Assembly (NCBI GenBank): GCA_050084985.1
Contig: JBITNC010000001.1
Location: 157,976,001-158,040,000, forward strand
Direction of reading: 5' to 3'
Source of the DNA: Nageia nagi
Taxonomy: Eukaryota > Pinophyta
DNA length: 64,000 bases
Of the stretch, positions 35,640-47,669 are shown in pieces; within the stretch, counting starts at the first letter, position 1; the number at the start of each line of letters is the position of its first letter. The translations under genes were made by a program, and so were the position numbers. Below the pieces are notes generated by a model. It was not told the origin of the DNA. It did no database searches and was given only the letters and a program-made list of their open reading frames with translations.

Positions 35640-35845
35640 TGTATTACACCCTTTTTGGAATCTTTTAGGATACTAAAAGATCCACACTATTACACCCATT
35701 TTTTGCATCTTTCATTATACTAAAATATCCACACTATTACACCTATTTTTGGTATATATATCTTTTGGGACACTAAAAGATCCACTATTTTTGGTATCTT
35801 TTGGTTAACTAAAAGATCCACACTATCTGTAATACTGATGCATTG
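35640..35845. repeat. Element G interior tandem repeat, unit ~50-65 bases
   Basis: CTAAAAGATCCAC or a close variant recurs four times (near 35673, 35719, 35776 and 35809), each time with a TTTTTGG.ATCTTT segment. An eroded tandem array. Confidence 0.75.
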
Positions 35846-36384
35846 GCCACTATTTGGAGGGTTTCAATATTGATATATTTGGTCACTATTCTAATAGATA
35901 CCAATGTGGATTTGGAAGAAAAGTTGTTAAGAAGGAAGTAATCAAAGGAAGTTCATCATTATTTTTTATTGGCTCCATCCATTCATTATATATTCGTCGA
36001 TCGACCAAGTCAAAAAGGGGCATGCATGGGTCATTGAAAATACCTCAATCAAAGAAGATTGTTAATGACCTTTTCTTGTCAAATTTGAGAATATTTTAGC
36101 TTGGTGGAACCTAATCTAAGCACCATAATCAATCCAAACTTGGTGGATATACCAAGGGAGGTTTCAATCACAAGGTGTCAAATGGAACATTGGGGTATTA
36201 TGTTGAGGTTTCTTATCAAATCCCTCATAATATACTTAGCTAAGTGATTTAGGGAGTGCTAGAATCTAGAGACAAGAATCATCAAGTTCAAAGCATCATT
36301 AAGTGAGAGGTTTCAATGCAAATTTTTCTTTCATATTTTACTTTGGAATGTATGTTTTTTAAATTATTTTATTTTCAATCATAC

Positions 36385-36402
36385 TTCCAAAGTAGGGAAA
36401 AT
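36385..36402 (+). other. Element G, polypurine tract
   Basis: TCCAAAGTAGGGAAAAT just before the right LTR, in a context shared with C and D. Confidence 0.6.
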
Positions 36403-37861
36403 TTAGGCATATTAAATTTATTTCATATTTAATTAAAATCAATTATTTTTGTTATCAATAAAAAATATTGTAATTGATGCAATATGCAAATACCAAGAGA
36501 GGACCATGTAATATGTAAGGTGTAGATCTCAGGAAGAGTGTCAAAATGCAATATCCCCAAATTGAAATATACAAACCCTAGCTAAAATATTATGAATCTA
36601 TCCAATAAAAATTATGATCTATGTAATTAAAATTCTAATATATCAATTAAACTAGAAAATTACACCAACACCCACAACTATGGCATAGATTTGGTCATAT
36701 AAATTTTATTAAATTATGCTAGATCATACCATAAATACTATAAAATCCACTTCAAAAAATTACCCAAATATGGATGACCCACTCGAAAACCCTACTGATA
36801 ACCGAACTGTTGAAATCTGAAGTACAAGTGTTGATCATGAAGTAGATCTACCAATTCCCAATTAGGAGCAAGGGCACATCTCATTTGTTGCAATATTGGC
36901 TACTTATGAAGAGCAAGGGGATATCACCTTGTCACTGTAGAAGGTGGCTAGGGTTTTATACCTTAACCTCAAAATGATAATAATCAAATGACATAAAGAT
37001 GGCTCAAATGGAGTGCTTCTTGCATATAAACACATAGTCATTCTAATTTCTCATTATGTGTCCCCCACAACTTAAAGCCACATTATGTTATGTCCTAACA
37101 TTATTATTTCTCCCTAACATTATATTTTTAATACGTAAGACACTCCTAGCACTCTAAAAAAGGGTGTCCCACTTCTTACCCATATTGATCTTTTAACTTA
37201 TCCAATTTTGACATGATACAAAATTACACTTAGTGGCATCCACATTGTCTTCAAAAATGGGATATTACACAAAATAATTATAAAAGAAGATCATTGCAAG
37301 ACATTTGATAAGGTAGAAAAGTACAAGGTAAACTCCACAATACAACAATATCTCTTGACACCACCTTCATACATGGATCTTATTATTCCCAAAGCTCGAG
37401 TTCACAATTTACCATTCTATGCATGAGAGTCAACTAAGGACACATCCAAGATGATTGTGGTAGAAGTGGGATGCTTAGATCTATAAGAAATAGATCATTG
37501 TCGATCCATTTTCATCCATAGTTTGACATCTTGAATCTAGGGATTGATAAAAGGAAAATCCAAGATTATTATCCATTAGAAATGAATCGACAATGGTCCT
37601 CCCTGAAATCAAGTGATCCTCAATGAATCGTCGATGGTCCTTTTTCTAGTGAATTACATAGAACATTTTTTTACTATAAATTATTAGTTTTGATCCAAAA
37701 GGGGTTGTGTCATCACTTGTTTTGTATGTACTCTAAAAGATTTATCCAATTATGCAATTTTCATATCATTTAGAGATCAAATCTCAAAAGGTATTATTAA
37801 ATGAGTTATTTATTTAATTCTTTTTTATGTATCTTCATCCTCATATTTTGAGAATTATTTT
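36403..37861 (+). repeat. Element G, right LTR, split by solo LTR H
   Basis: First part 36403-36546, second part 37275-37861. When H and one CAAAA copy are left out, the two parts join in the order found in the left LTR. Confidence 0.8.
36547..37269. mobile_element. Solo LTR H, 723 bp
   Basis: Begins TGCAATATCCC and ends GGGATATTACA, an inverted pair with one mismatch in 11 bases. CAAAA flanks it on both sides (36542-36546 and 37270-37274). It interrupts the right LTR of G, and the uninterrupted left LTR shows the empty site. TG...CA ends, five-base duplication and size fit a solo LTR from recombination between the LTRs of a full element. Orientation and family are unknown. Confidence 0.85.
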
Positions 37862-38562
37862 TGTCTATTTTATTCACTAGTTTCTTGATTGTAGCCTTTT
37901 TGCATCAAGTTGTCATTAGACTCAATCACCCCTATTTTCTACTTTATTTTATCAAACTTGACACACATGGATACTCAGGCCTAGCAAATAAGGCACCAAC
38001 AATAAAGCAATATTTGAAGAAAACTTATGTTTGAATTGGTTGATATTTCAACTTAGGTTTGCTCTTATGCTATGCATATATATGCAAATATCATTGACAT
38101 GTTGTAGAGAAATCAAGTGGACATATTTTTTTATATAAATAGGATAAAATAATAGGTTTTAAAATGATCCACTACCTTTTACATTAGTTTCAGGTCTTCA
38201 ATACAAGCACACAAAAATATCCATAGCAAAATTCAACTAAGCATCACCAAGATCCCTAAAAATAACAAAATTTGAACATAGAAAAATAAAATCGTCTTAA
38301 GATAAAATTATTAGGATTGAAGATATTCAAAGGGGAATTTTTATACAAACAAAATTAATACCAATCCAAAATTCAATCAAAATAGAACTACCATCTTCCT
38401 CCTCGACCTCCTCTTCTACTCCTAGTGTTTTTAACAGGGATCTCCATCTCTTGGTTTCTTATGACCAATTCCTCAAATTTATTCATCCATAACACACGGT
38501 GGCTCTTTCTAAAATATTTTTTCCTCTTCCTTAGTAATACCTTTCTCCAATAGTTAGGCAAT
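37862..38562. other. Spacer, no gene recognised
   Basis: AT-rich sequence between G and F with no domain or repeat recognised. Confidence 0.4.
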
Positions 38563-39043
38563 TGTGAAATAGTATTTTTGGATATTGTGTAATATTTATC
38601 TTTAATGTAAATTCACTTAATGCTTAAAGTATTTTTAGATACTTTAAAGCATTGAAAGAATAAATATAGAAAGAAGAATAAATATAAAAACACCTTTAAC
38701 CTTACCCTTAGGTAAAAGGAAGGTTAAAGGGTGGGTTTCTTCTTATAAATAAAAGAGGTACCCCTCTTATTATATAACTTGATCAAGCATAGTAATGTTT
38801 ATCTTATAGAGTTGTAGAAATGTTCTTATAAGAGCTTTGTTAAAAATTTATAAGAGAGTTATCTTGTGAGAAGTAATAGAATAATGGTTTAAAGTGGATG
38901 TACTTTCAAGAGATGGAGGAACCATTATACATGATGTGTTATTTTTTATGTGATTGATTATTGCTTTGCTAGAAGGATGAATGTTAGATTTGTTGGAGAA
39001 GCTTCAAGGTGATCTTGGTTTATGAAATCTTTCAATTCTATCA
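38563..39043 (+). repeat. Element F, 5' LTR
   Basis: Starts TGTGAAATAG and ends AATTCTATCA; pairs with 59685-60165. Contains a palindrome at 38622-38650 and a second hairpin (CCTTTAACCTT / AAGGTTAAAGG) at 38694-38730. Confidence 0.88.
38744..38751 (+). promoter_or_regulatory. TATA box candidate in F LTR
   Basis: TATAAATA just after the two LTR hairpins; repeated at 59866-59873 in the 3' LTR. The position suits transcription start in the LTR. Confidence 0.6.
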
Positions 39044-39045
39044 AA

Positions 39046-39058
39046 TGGTGTCAGAGCC
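39046..39058 (+). other. Element F, primer-binding site
   Basis: TGGTGTCAGAGCC, one transition from the initiator-Met site TGGTATCAGAGC, two bases after the LTR. Confidence 0.85.
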
Positions 39059-42000
39059 ATTCTTATGGCAATCTCTTCAAATTTCTACTTGGTAAGTTTG
39101 AGGTAACTCTCCTCAAATTTAAGGTATATCTAATCTTTAAAATTATTTCAAATTTTTATTTGAAACTTCAATGGTTAGTCTATTTCAATTTCTTATTTTA
39201 AAGTTGAAATTTGATATCTATACTAACATGTTTATGCTAGATAATTGGCTAAGATCTAACATTTTTATGTTAGTAAACATGTTAGTAGTATTTGAAGTTA
39301 CATCTAACATATGGTATATGGTTAGAATCTACGATCTTGAAAAAAATAGTGCTTCTAATTTTTTTACTAAGTTGCAAGCTTACAAAAATCTAATTTATGA
39401 TTTTTGTAATAAAAGTTTCTTTTAAGCAAGAAAATTAAAATATTATCTTGTTATATTAACAAAGGTTACAATTTTTTTTGTAATAAGTAAAGTTACAAAA
39501 GCTTGGAAATTTTTTTTTATATATGAAAAATTTGATGAAAATTTTTTTATATAATTTTTATATTAAAAAAATGTAATTTGTTTATATATATATATATATA
39601 TATTTGTTACTAAAAAAAGAATTTTTTTTAATATTTAGAAAAATTATTATTATTTAAAAAAAACAATTTTTATTTTTATTGTTGAATAATAATAATATTT
39701 TTTTAAATATAATTTTTTTTAAGAAAAAAATAAAAAGAGTTGTTTTCTAAATTTTAGTATCTTTAATATGAGCTTCTTTTATTCTATTTTTTTTTTTTAA
39801 ATAGAATCTTTAATGAGTTAAAAAAAAAAAAGGAAAGATGGACATTTTAATTTTTTAATGAGTTATTTTTTTAATTTTAGCATCCTCCTTTTATCATTTA
39901 AAAAAAAAAGAAAGAAATCTTTAATGAATTAAAAAAAAAATGGAATTTCTAATTTTTTAATTTTAGCATATTTAATATGAGCTCATTTTATCCTTTTTTT
40001 TTTAAAGAAGAATCTTTAATGAGTTAAAAAAATATGAACTTTCTAATTTTTTAATAAGTTAAATTTAAATCTTAAAGTCTTTTAAAGTATGGTGCAATTT
40101 TTTAATGTAATTTTTAAGTAAAGACTTAAATTATTGATAATTACATATTTTTAATCATAGACTAAATTGTAACTTATATGTATTTTTTTAATATATGATT
40201 TTTTTTTTATTTGCTAAATTCTCATCTTAATGTAAAATTTGTTTACTTAAATGCATAATTATTGCAAATATAACAAACTTTTAAGGCAAAATTGGATTAA
40301 TTTATCAAGTGAGATAAATTTTAAAAGGTAACAATTATTATTTTTATATAATGTCCAATACCTTGCAAACCACTTTAATTGCACACTTTTTTTAATGCAA
40401 ATTTTTTTCTTATGTTAATTTATGGCATTTTGTTCTAATAATAACAAAAAAGAAAAAGAAAAGTTACATTATGTTATAAAAATTTATGCTTGTTATACTT
40501 AGTTATGCATATTATATTGCTATTATACTTGGATGGTGAATTTATGCATATAATTAATCTCTTTGATTGGATGGAAACATATAGTACTTAGATGTGCATA
40601 ACATAAAAATATAGATAAAAATTTCTTTCAAATTTTGATATGCACTATTTTTATTGGTTGCATTAACTTATATTGCAAAAGTCTTACTATGCTTAATATG
40701 CATTGGATTATAAAATTGATGGTTAATATAGACATTTCTTGTATGCATATTATTTGAAGTAAAAGTTTATACAACTTTTCTTTAAACTATCTTCATTTTT
40801 TAATCTTATATTAGATGAAAACTCTTTAATTGTGCACATATTCTTATTTGTGCATATTGATATTACATTGTATGAAAATTTCTTTAGTTGAACATAAATT
40901 TTTGTTGAAGTAAAATTTGTAAACTTTCTTAACATTAGAATTGTTGTGCATTAATCCTCAAAATTTTTGTACACACTAGATAATATACTTGGAGTGTAAA
41001 ATTTTTAAATTTTTTTCATAAGATTTATTGAATATTATTCAATATTGATTACTTTTGCATATATAAATTTTTACTTTAAAAAGGAAATGTATGAGTACCT
41101 TTTTATATAACTTAGTAATATCTAACAAGTATTGATCATGTTACTCTTAAGAGGAAGTATAAAATCCAAGCATTCTTTTAAATAATACTTCTGTAATTGA
41201 GAAGTTTATTTTATGGATTGATGTCACATTATTTACTTCCATGTTTGATAAGTTTATCCATATTTATGGATGGATGCTATATTTTTTACTTCTATGTTGA
41301 TTGATTGTACGACATTGCTATTTATTAACAAGTATAACATCTAAGCATATTTTAAATTTTTTGGTTGACTATAAGTATTGGCTTAGCATCTTCATGATGA
41401 CATATAATGTATCATAAATACAAATATATTTTTGAATTCTTATTGTATGATGACTATAAGTATTAGATTTATATTTTTGTGATGATTTATAATGTATTAT
41501 TTGCTATATTTTTACTTCTATATTAAAAAATTATATCAATGATAATGAATTATTTACACATTATTAGAGTGGTTAAAAAGGTTCATCCTTTTCTATATTA
41601 TAATTTTTGATAAAAATTGCATCTTTATTGAATGAATGCTATATTTTTTCATCATATACATCTTAACTAATAGTATGGTTAAGATGCATCTTAACTCACT
41701 CTTGATAAAATCAAATTTATTTTATGTTTGGATAAATTAAAATTTATGATTTAAAAATCTAAACTTGATGGTTTAGTTAAATTATTTTTTTATTATTTAT
41801 GATATGGTTAAGATAACATGATAATATAAGTATTTATTTGATGAAATTATCATCAAAAGAAAGAATTAAATTATAAAAATATTATGATATGATAACACCT
41901 TCATATACCCTAAATAAATACAAAATAATGATCTAAAATAAATAAACATAAAAATAAAAAGTTAATTTTTTTTTTTATAAAGATTGATGATATTTTTTAT

Positions 42001-42378
42001 ATCCTAAATCGAGAATGCATTTTTATCATTTAGTTGATTATGCATCAAATAGTGTTGTGCAAATATGATATTATTGATTTTATGTTATGGTTGATACATT
42101 TTATTTAGTATGTACATGTGATATATAGTTGATGATGTATGTCATCTTTAATGTTATGCATATGTGATAACTTTGGTATTTTTTATCAATTTATGGATGA
42201 CATCTATTTTATATAAATGTATATGATGTATTTAATTTATCTTATTTATGAGCTGCTTTTAGCTTGTAGGTTCTTATTGAGATTGCATATTACTTTAGGT
42301 ATGGAGGCTTATCATATCAACATATTGAATGATTACTCTTATACAAAGAAACTATTTTTTAATTAATGATTGTATTGT
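39059..42378 (+). other. Element F interior, no coding motif
   Basis: Extremely AT-rich with long A and T runs. Holds a (TA)n run at 39581-39604 and three diverged units around ATCTTTAATGAGTT at about 39803, 39917 and 40010. From about 41300 it aligns loosely with the 3' UTR of E (shared TTGGCTTAGCATCTTCATGA and GAGCTGCTT.TAGCTTG-type stretches). No gag or pol reading was found. Confidence 0.65.
39755..40075. repeat. Degenerate ~90-115-bp tandem repeat in F
   Basis: Three units with TTTAATATGAGC or TTTTATCATTT, an A-run and AATCTTTAATGAGTTAAAAAA. Confidence 0.65.
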
Positions 42379-42383
42379 AAAAC

Positions 42384-43018
42384 TGTAGTAGCTAAATAAT
42401 ATGATTAATGCAAATGAGATTTATTAATGCAATATTACTCTACTTTATAAGTATTAATACATATATTAGAAATATGGTAATAATAGAAATGCAATAGTTT
42501 TTACTTATATTCTATATTCATTTCTTCAATCATAAAATGCATGAAAGATAAAGCATGATTCATGGACAAGTACATCATTGGCATCCTATAATTAGCACAT
42601 GATCAGCATTGTAAGATAAGTGAAATTACAAACATGAATAAGAATGTATCAATGAACAAATTAGTCAATAATCAAATTATGAACATACATGCAAACTTAC
42701 AAAAGAATAGATGCATAAATGTAAATAGATAAAGCAAGTTGCAATCCTTTGAATGATCTTCAATTGATAATCTTTGTATTAGTTTGAAAATGATTATATG
42801 CCCATGATTTGCTCATGCCTTATAGGTCATCAAATGATGCCTATATATATGATACAAGTTTATATGACTTTGATATTTTGACCCCTTATACATTCCACAA
42901 GGGTCAAATATATGGCTTACACCTCTTTTATATATTTTAAATCCTTTTTTAAATAATAAATTGTTAAGGGCTTAAAATGATTTATAAATACATAAAGGTT
43001 GATTTCAAAGCATCTACA
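42384..43018 (-). repeat. Element D, 3' LTR
   Basis: On the plus strand it starts TGTAGTAGC and ends GCATCTACA. Pairs with 58872-59507 at roughly 90% identity by eye. Bipartite motif at 42575-42611. Confidence 0.94.
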
Positions 43019-43033
43019 TTTGCCCCTCTTTGG
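43019..43033 (-). other. Element D, polypurine tract
   Basis: Minus-strand CCAAAGAGGGGCAAA directly before the 3' LTR. Confidence 0.9.
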
Positions 43034-43472
43034 ATGTGTGATTGAAGCCATAAAATTACACGTCCAAATAAGTGTAGCCAAACTATAGAAGAAATTTTTT
43101 GATCTTTTTGCTAATGCTATCTTTTACTGAAAATGAATGATTGATGTTGAGGGACCTTGTGTCACCCCCCTTTTATCTTGGGTGCTCCAAGAAAGATCCT
43201 TGATCATGTAGTTTCAGAAGTAGCCAAGGTAAAAGCTACTGAAGAAGCTATCTTCAGGAATACTATTTGGATGATGATTGGATAAATATGAAAATCCATA
43301 TCCAAGGTTGGAGATGGAAGATATAATTTGCCCCCCTAAAACTATTTCAATCATGAATTTGGTCATTACATTGTGTCTGATACTCAAAAAACTAATGCAC
43401 TCATATTCATTCCTCAAAATAGATAGGTGATGGTTTGAATGAGTGAAAATAATAAACTTTTGTATGTCATTG

Positions 43473-43511
43473 GTGGCCCAACAAACTGTGAGCATGATGT
43501 TGGCACCTTGG
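43473..43511 (-). repeat. Bipartite motif, D 3' UTR
   Basis: Minus strand GGTGCCAACATCATGC, then a weaker half. Confidence 0.55.
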
Positions 43512-43569
43512 TTTTAACTATAAGTATCTTTTATTTTTATTGTATCTATGTACTTGCAATGAAATGCTA

Positions 43570-44130
43570 ATTAAAAAATGATGATGGATGCACAGTAAGT
43601 TATTTCATCCATTGGAGATGATCCAATGTTAACATCTTGCTCATGGCTATATCATCAATTTATCTTTTAAATGAGTGAACTCTCACTAGCTGTGTCGATG
43701 GCCATCAACAATCATACATTTGTATGTATATGATCTAAAGATAGTATGCTTTAGATGAGTTTAAAGAAAAAACCATGTGAATACATAGTAAAATGTATCA
43801 TCCATTGGAGATGATCCAATGTTAACAAATTACTCATAGTTATATTGTTGGTTTACTTTTAAGTGAGTGAACTCTCACTACCTATATCATTGGCCATTAA
43901 TGATCATACATTTGTATGTCTATGATTCGAAGATAGTATGCTTTAGATGGGTTTAAAGCAAAAACCATATGGATACATAGTAAAATGTATTATCTATTAG
44001 AGATGATTCAATATCAACAAATTGCTCATAGTTGCATCATAATTTATCTTTTAAGTGAGTGAACTCTCGCTAGCCATATCATTAGCCATTGATGATCATA
44101 CATTTGTATGTCCATGATCCGAAGACATTA
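43570..44130 (-). repeat. Tandem repeat in D 3' UTR, three copies, period 192
   Basis: GAGTGAACTCTC occurs at 43673, 43865 and 44057, exactly 192 apart. Each unit also has GATCATACATTTGTATGT and a GATGATCCAATGTTAAC-type stretch. Homologous to the two copies in element C. Confidence 0.92.
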
Positions 44131-44285
44131 GACTATCAAGAGTTTTTTTTTACATGTCATTGATGTCATGAGAAAAGTTAAGCATGCCATTTTTGTAGTT
44201 CTATACATAAAATAAAAGAAAATTGTGCTCCTATATTTGATATGAATTATTTTATAGGGTCATAGAGCTATGATTTTCAAGCATA

Positions 44286-45470
44286 AAAATGCTTGAGATG
44301 GATAGCATTGAAGGTTTTGGGTTCTTCCTTACCATTAAAATTTGATAAGTTGTATGCTACTGATCCTATTGCATCAACAACAACATATGGACCCATCTAA
44401 TTAGGTTCAAATTTTCTTTTACCCTCTTCATGTGTTGCTATTTTGTTGATATTCTCTTTCAAGACTAGGTCCCCTATTTTTAACTCCTTAGCTTTTATTT
44501 TCTTGACAAATTCTCTCTTAAGCTTGGCATGGTAGACCTTTTGATGTTCAATGGCTCTAAATTTTTTTTTCATCTAACATTTCTATCTGCTGTAATCTTG
44601 CTTTTCTTGCATCTTCATCTAGAATATCACCTTGTAAAGAGATCCTAAGTGAAGAAATATCTAACTCAAATGGGATAATGGCCTCATCTCTATAGACCAA
44701 TGAAAAGGGGGTTGCTCCAGTGGCTATTCAAACACTAGTTCTATAGGCCCATAGTGCATATGGAAATTGCTCATGCTAATCTCTTTTGTACTTATCCCAT
44801 GTTTTGGTAAGAATACTCGCAAGTATTTTGTTTGTTTCTTCAGCTTGACCATTACCTTGAGGATAGTAAACTGAAGAAAAGGTTTATGTGATGTGGAAAT
44901 TTTTACAAAATTCTTGCATATCCTTACCTTTGATATTTGGACCATTATCCATGATCAACCTTTGTGGTACACCAAATCTAGTGATGATGTATTATATAAG
45001 GAATGCAATAATATTTTCTTATATCACTATCTTCATGGGGATGGCTTCTATCCACTTGGTAGTATTTTCTATAGCTATGATGAAAAATTTGTATCCTCAT
45101 CTAGAATGATGATTAATCATGTCAATCAAATCTATGCCCCAAGTAGCTAAGGGCCATGGAAAAATAATGAAATTGAGTTCTTGACTAGGCTATTTTTCTA
45201 AGTTTGCATGCTCTTGGCATGGCACATATACTTTCACATGAGTTTGACAATCTTCTTTCATAGTGGGCCAATAGTACCTTATTCTCAAGATCTTTGTATA
45301 AAGAGGTTTGGTATAAAAATAGCCATGACATAATCCATGATGAGCTTGCTCTAAAGTAGTAGCTATTTCATCTTGTGTTAAACATCTCAAAAAAGCACCA
45401 TTAAAGGATATTCTATATAAAATATCATCAATGATAACATATTTCATAACATTTCTTCTCAATCTTAGTC
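44286..45470 (-). pseudogene. Element D integrase, near-complete but broken
   Basis: Read on the minus strand: the zinc-binding region at 45460-45190 (EQAHHGLCHGYF, YYWPTMKED, HVKVYVPCQEH). The core has LATWGIDLI (Asp near 45146) and an MDNGPN-type block (second Asp near 44950). GNGQAEETNK (near 44850) keeps the catalytic Glu. The C-terminus has GDLVLKENI, FEPN-stop-MGPYVVVD (near 44400) and ends around HLKHFYA. Scattered stops and frame changes split it. It would insert element cDNA into the host genome. Confidence 0.88.
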
Positions 45471-45509
45471 TATCATTTTTAGTATAATTAGAAAGAATAC
45501 TTTAATCTT

Positions 45510-46060
45510 TTAAGTAGCCATAGATATCAAAATACCAATCTTGAAAAGCATCATCATTGGCAATAATATAGGAAAAATAGAAGAAATATGAATTATGTAA
45601 GATGAAGAACTTAACTTACGGATAGTGAGAATGGTATCCTCATCTTCAATCTCAATTGTTACCAAAGAGGTTGCACTTTCCATAGCATCTACATATTTGT
45701 TATCAGTCCTAGGAATGGTCTCAATAATATACCTATCAAGTCTTTCCAAAAACTCAATGACAACCACCTTATAAGGCTTTAGCTTCTCATCTTTGGTATC
45801 ATAAGTACCCTTCACTTGGTTGATAACAAGATGTGAGTCCCCATAAATTTTTATGTTTATGATTTTTAGTTCTAAAGTTGCCTTCAATCCCATTAGTATC
45901 AAAGCTTCATACTTAGCCATATTATTAGTGCATTTGAAATCCAATTTACAGGCATAAGGAATTACTTGATTAGTAAGGTAGATCAAAATAATACCTACCT
46001 CTACTCGATGAATGCATCTAGCACCATCAAAATACAAGGTCCAAACTATAAAATCATCCT
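45510..46060 (-). pseudogene. Element D archaeal-like RNase H
   Basis: An open stretch of 175 codons from 46037. It starts with FDGARC, then NNMAKYEALILGLK-like text, IYGDSHLVINQVKGTY, and IPRTDNKYVDAMESA. The D, E, D, D residues expected for RNase H are all visible. This is the second RNase H of Tat elements. It lacks stops over the domain, the best-kept gene part in the window. It sits between the Ty3-type RNase H and integrase, as in element C. Confidence 0.88.
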
Positions 46061-46106
46061 CAAGAAAACAAATATATTCATTAGGGATGGAAATCTCTTC
46101 AAAATC

Positions 46107-46153
46107 ACATTATTGGCACCTTGTTGATAGGTTAGCAGGCCGTTGGCATCGTG
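46107..46153 (-). repeat. Bipartite motif, D RNase H-RNase H junction
   Basis: Minus strand GATGCCAACGGCCTGC and GGTGCCAATAATGTGA halves. Confidence 0.65.
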
Positions 46154-46179
46154 ACTCTTGCTAAAAAATGTAGGGAAAT

Positions 46180-46650
46180 TCTATGTGTACCACCTCCTTG
46201 CCTTCTTCAAGGAAATATGTTATCAAATCTATAATAGAATATCCTTTAACAGATTTTTGCTTTACCACTTTAATATCGAATTCCTACAATAACATTAGCT
46301 ACTTTACAAATCTACCAAATAAATGTTGTTTAACCACCAAATATTTTAAAGGATCAAAAGGACTAACAACATATGTAGTGCAATATAACAAGTAATGCCT
46401 TAATTTTTTAGTGGTAAATATCATAGAAAAGTAAATCTTCTCCATAGGAGTATACCTTGTCTCATAATCAACCAATGTCTTGCTTAGATAATAGATAGCC
46501 CTTTCTTTGTTATTTTTCAATTTTTTGACACAACATGGGTCCTATGGCATATAAGGAGGCTAAAATATACAAGTAAGTAGGTTGAGAAAAATAAATTGGA
46601 ATAAGGATAAGGGGGTTAAGAAAATATTGCTTGATATCTTAAAATGCTTT
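46180..46650 (-). pseudogene. Element D first RNase H (Ty3 type)
   Basis: Open piece 46520-46299: KERAIYYLSKTLVDYETRYTPMEK, a KLRHYLLYCTTYVV segment and KQHLFGRFVKW. The preceding part near 46550-46650 is broken by stops. It digests RNA in hybrids together with RT. Confidence 0.82.
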
Positions 46651-46859
46651 TTATAAATTCACATCCCATGCAAACTTGACATCCTTCTTAAGTAAGTGAG
46701 TGAATGGTCTACACTTGTCTCCTAGTTGTGAAATGAATCTCCTAACAAAATTTATCTTTCCTTAAATACTTCTAAGTTGTTTCAAGTTTCTAATGTGAGG
46801 CATGTCAATAATGGATTTTACCTTCTTAAAATCTACTTCAATTCCTCTATTTGAAACCA

Positions 46860-47664
46860 TTAGCCCTAACAATTTTCTAGAAGTAACCCCAATGCACACT
46901 TTGAAGGTTTAAGTCTTAGTTTGTACCTTTGCAAAATGTTGAATACCTCTTAAGGGCTTGGAGATGGTCTTGAACTTTCTTTGATTTGACAAGAATGTAA
47001 TCAATATAAAGCTCCATTATTTTGTAAATATACTTATGGAACATACTGACTATGGCTCTTTGATATGTAGCACTAGTATTTTTTAGTCCAAAAGGCATAA
47101 CCTTCCAACAAAAATTGCCCCAAGGGGTTGTGAAAGCAATTTTATATTGGTCCATACAATTAATTAAAATTTGATTGTAACCTAAAAAACCATCCATAAA
47201 TGACAACATATCATGACCAGCTATGCTATCAACAATCATATCAATATTAGGTAACAGAAAATCATCTTTAGGACAAGCATTGTTGATATCACGAAATCAA
47301 TACATGCTCATATTTCATCAATTAGTTTAGTAACAAGAAAAATGTTATACATCCACTCATAATAATCAATAGGCTCTATGAATCCTGATTACAAGTATTT
47401 TTTAATATCTTTTTTTACTAACAAGGCCTTAGAAGGGTGTATTTTTCTAGGCTTTTGCTTAATTGGTTTGGCATTTGCTTTTAATGGCAAATTATGCATA
47501 ACAAATGAAGGATCTAATCCATGCATATCATCATAAGACCAAGAAAAATTTTTAAAATGTGTGATAAATTTAGATTTGTACCTTTCTTGCTTGGAGGAGG
47601 CTAGGGTTGCTCCAATTTGAGGTAATATCTCCTTATCTATGGTGCCAATGTTAATGTTTAGCAA
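46860..47664 (-). pseudogene. Element D reverse transcriptase, altered active site
   Basis: Minus-strand pieces 47664-47389 (NFSWSYDDMHGLDPS, HPSKALLVKKDIKK) and 47239-46916 (MIVDSIAGHDMLSFMDGFLGYNQI, TPWGNFCWKVMPFGLKN, ATYQRA, then YIDYILVKSK). The catalytic box YVDD reads YIDY: the second Asp codon is TAT. That change alone should abolish polymerisation. Between the two pieces (47390-47240) stops and a frame change interrupt the fingers. Confidence 0.88.
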
Positions 47665-47669
47665 CTCAT

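Larger units (their letters stand above)
34745..37861 (+). mobile_element. Element G, short non-autonomous LTR element
   Basis: A direct repeat pair of about 750 bases: 34745-~35503 and 36403-~37861. The second is split by solo LTR H. The interior is only about 0.9 kb and has no gag or pol motif. The sequence before the right LTR (CAATCATACTTCCAAAGTAGGG) matches the polypurine context of C and D, and LTR parts resemble the C LTR, so G is probably a dependent derivative of the Tat family. Orientation follows that polypurine tract. No clear target duplication was found, so the outer ends are approximate. Confidence 0.75.
43034..44285 (-). other. Element D 3' UTR
   Basis: Non-coding region between the integrase end and the polypurine tract. 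Contains the tandem repeat at 43570-44130 and the bipartite motif at 43473-43511. A minus-strand frame at 43214-43495 has no known domain. Confidence 0.7.

Noticed and set aside
36547-37269. DNA transposon or MITE with 11-base inverted ends
   Set aside because: TG...CA ends, a five-base duplication and 723-base length fit a solo LTR better; no transposase or other inverted structure.
43570-44130. CRISPR-like array
   Set aside because: The whole 192-base unit is repeated, there are no short repeats with unique spacers, and it lies in a plant retrotransposon UTR.
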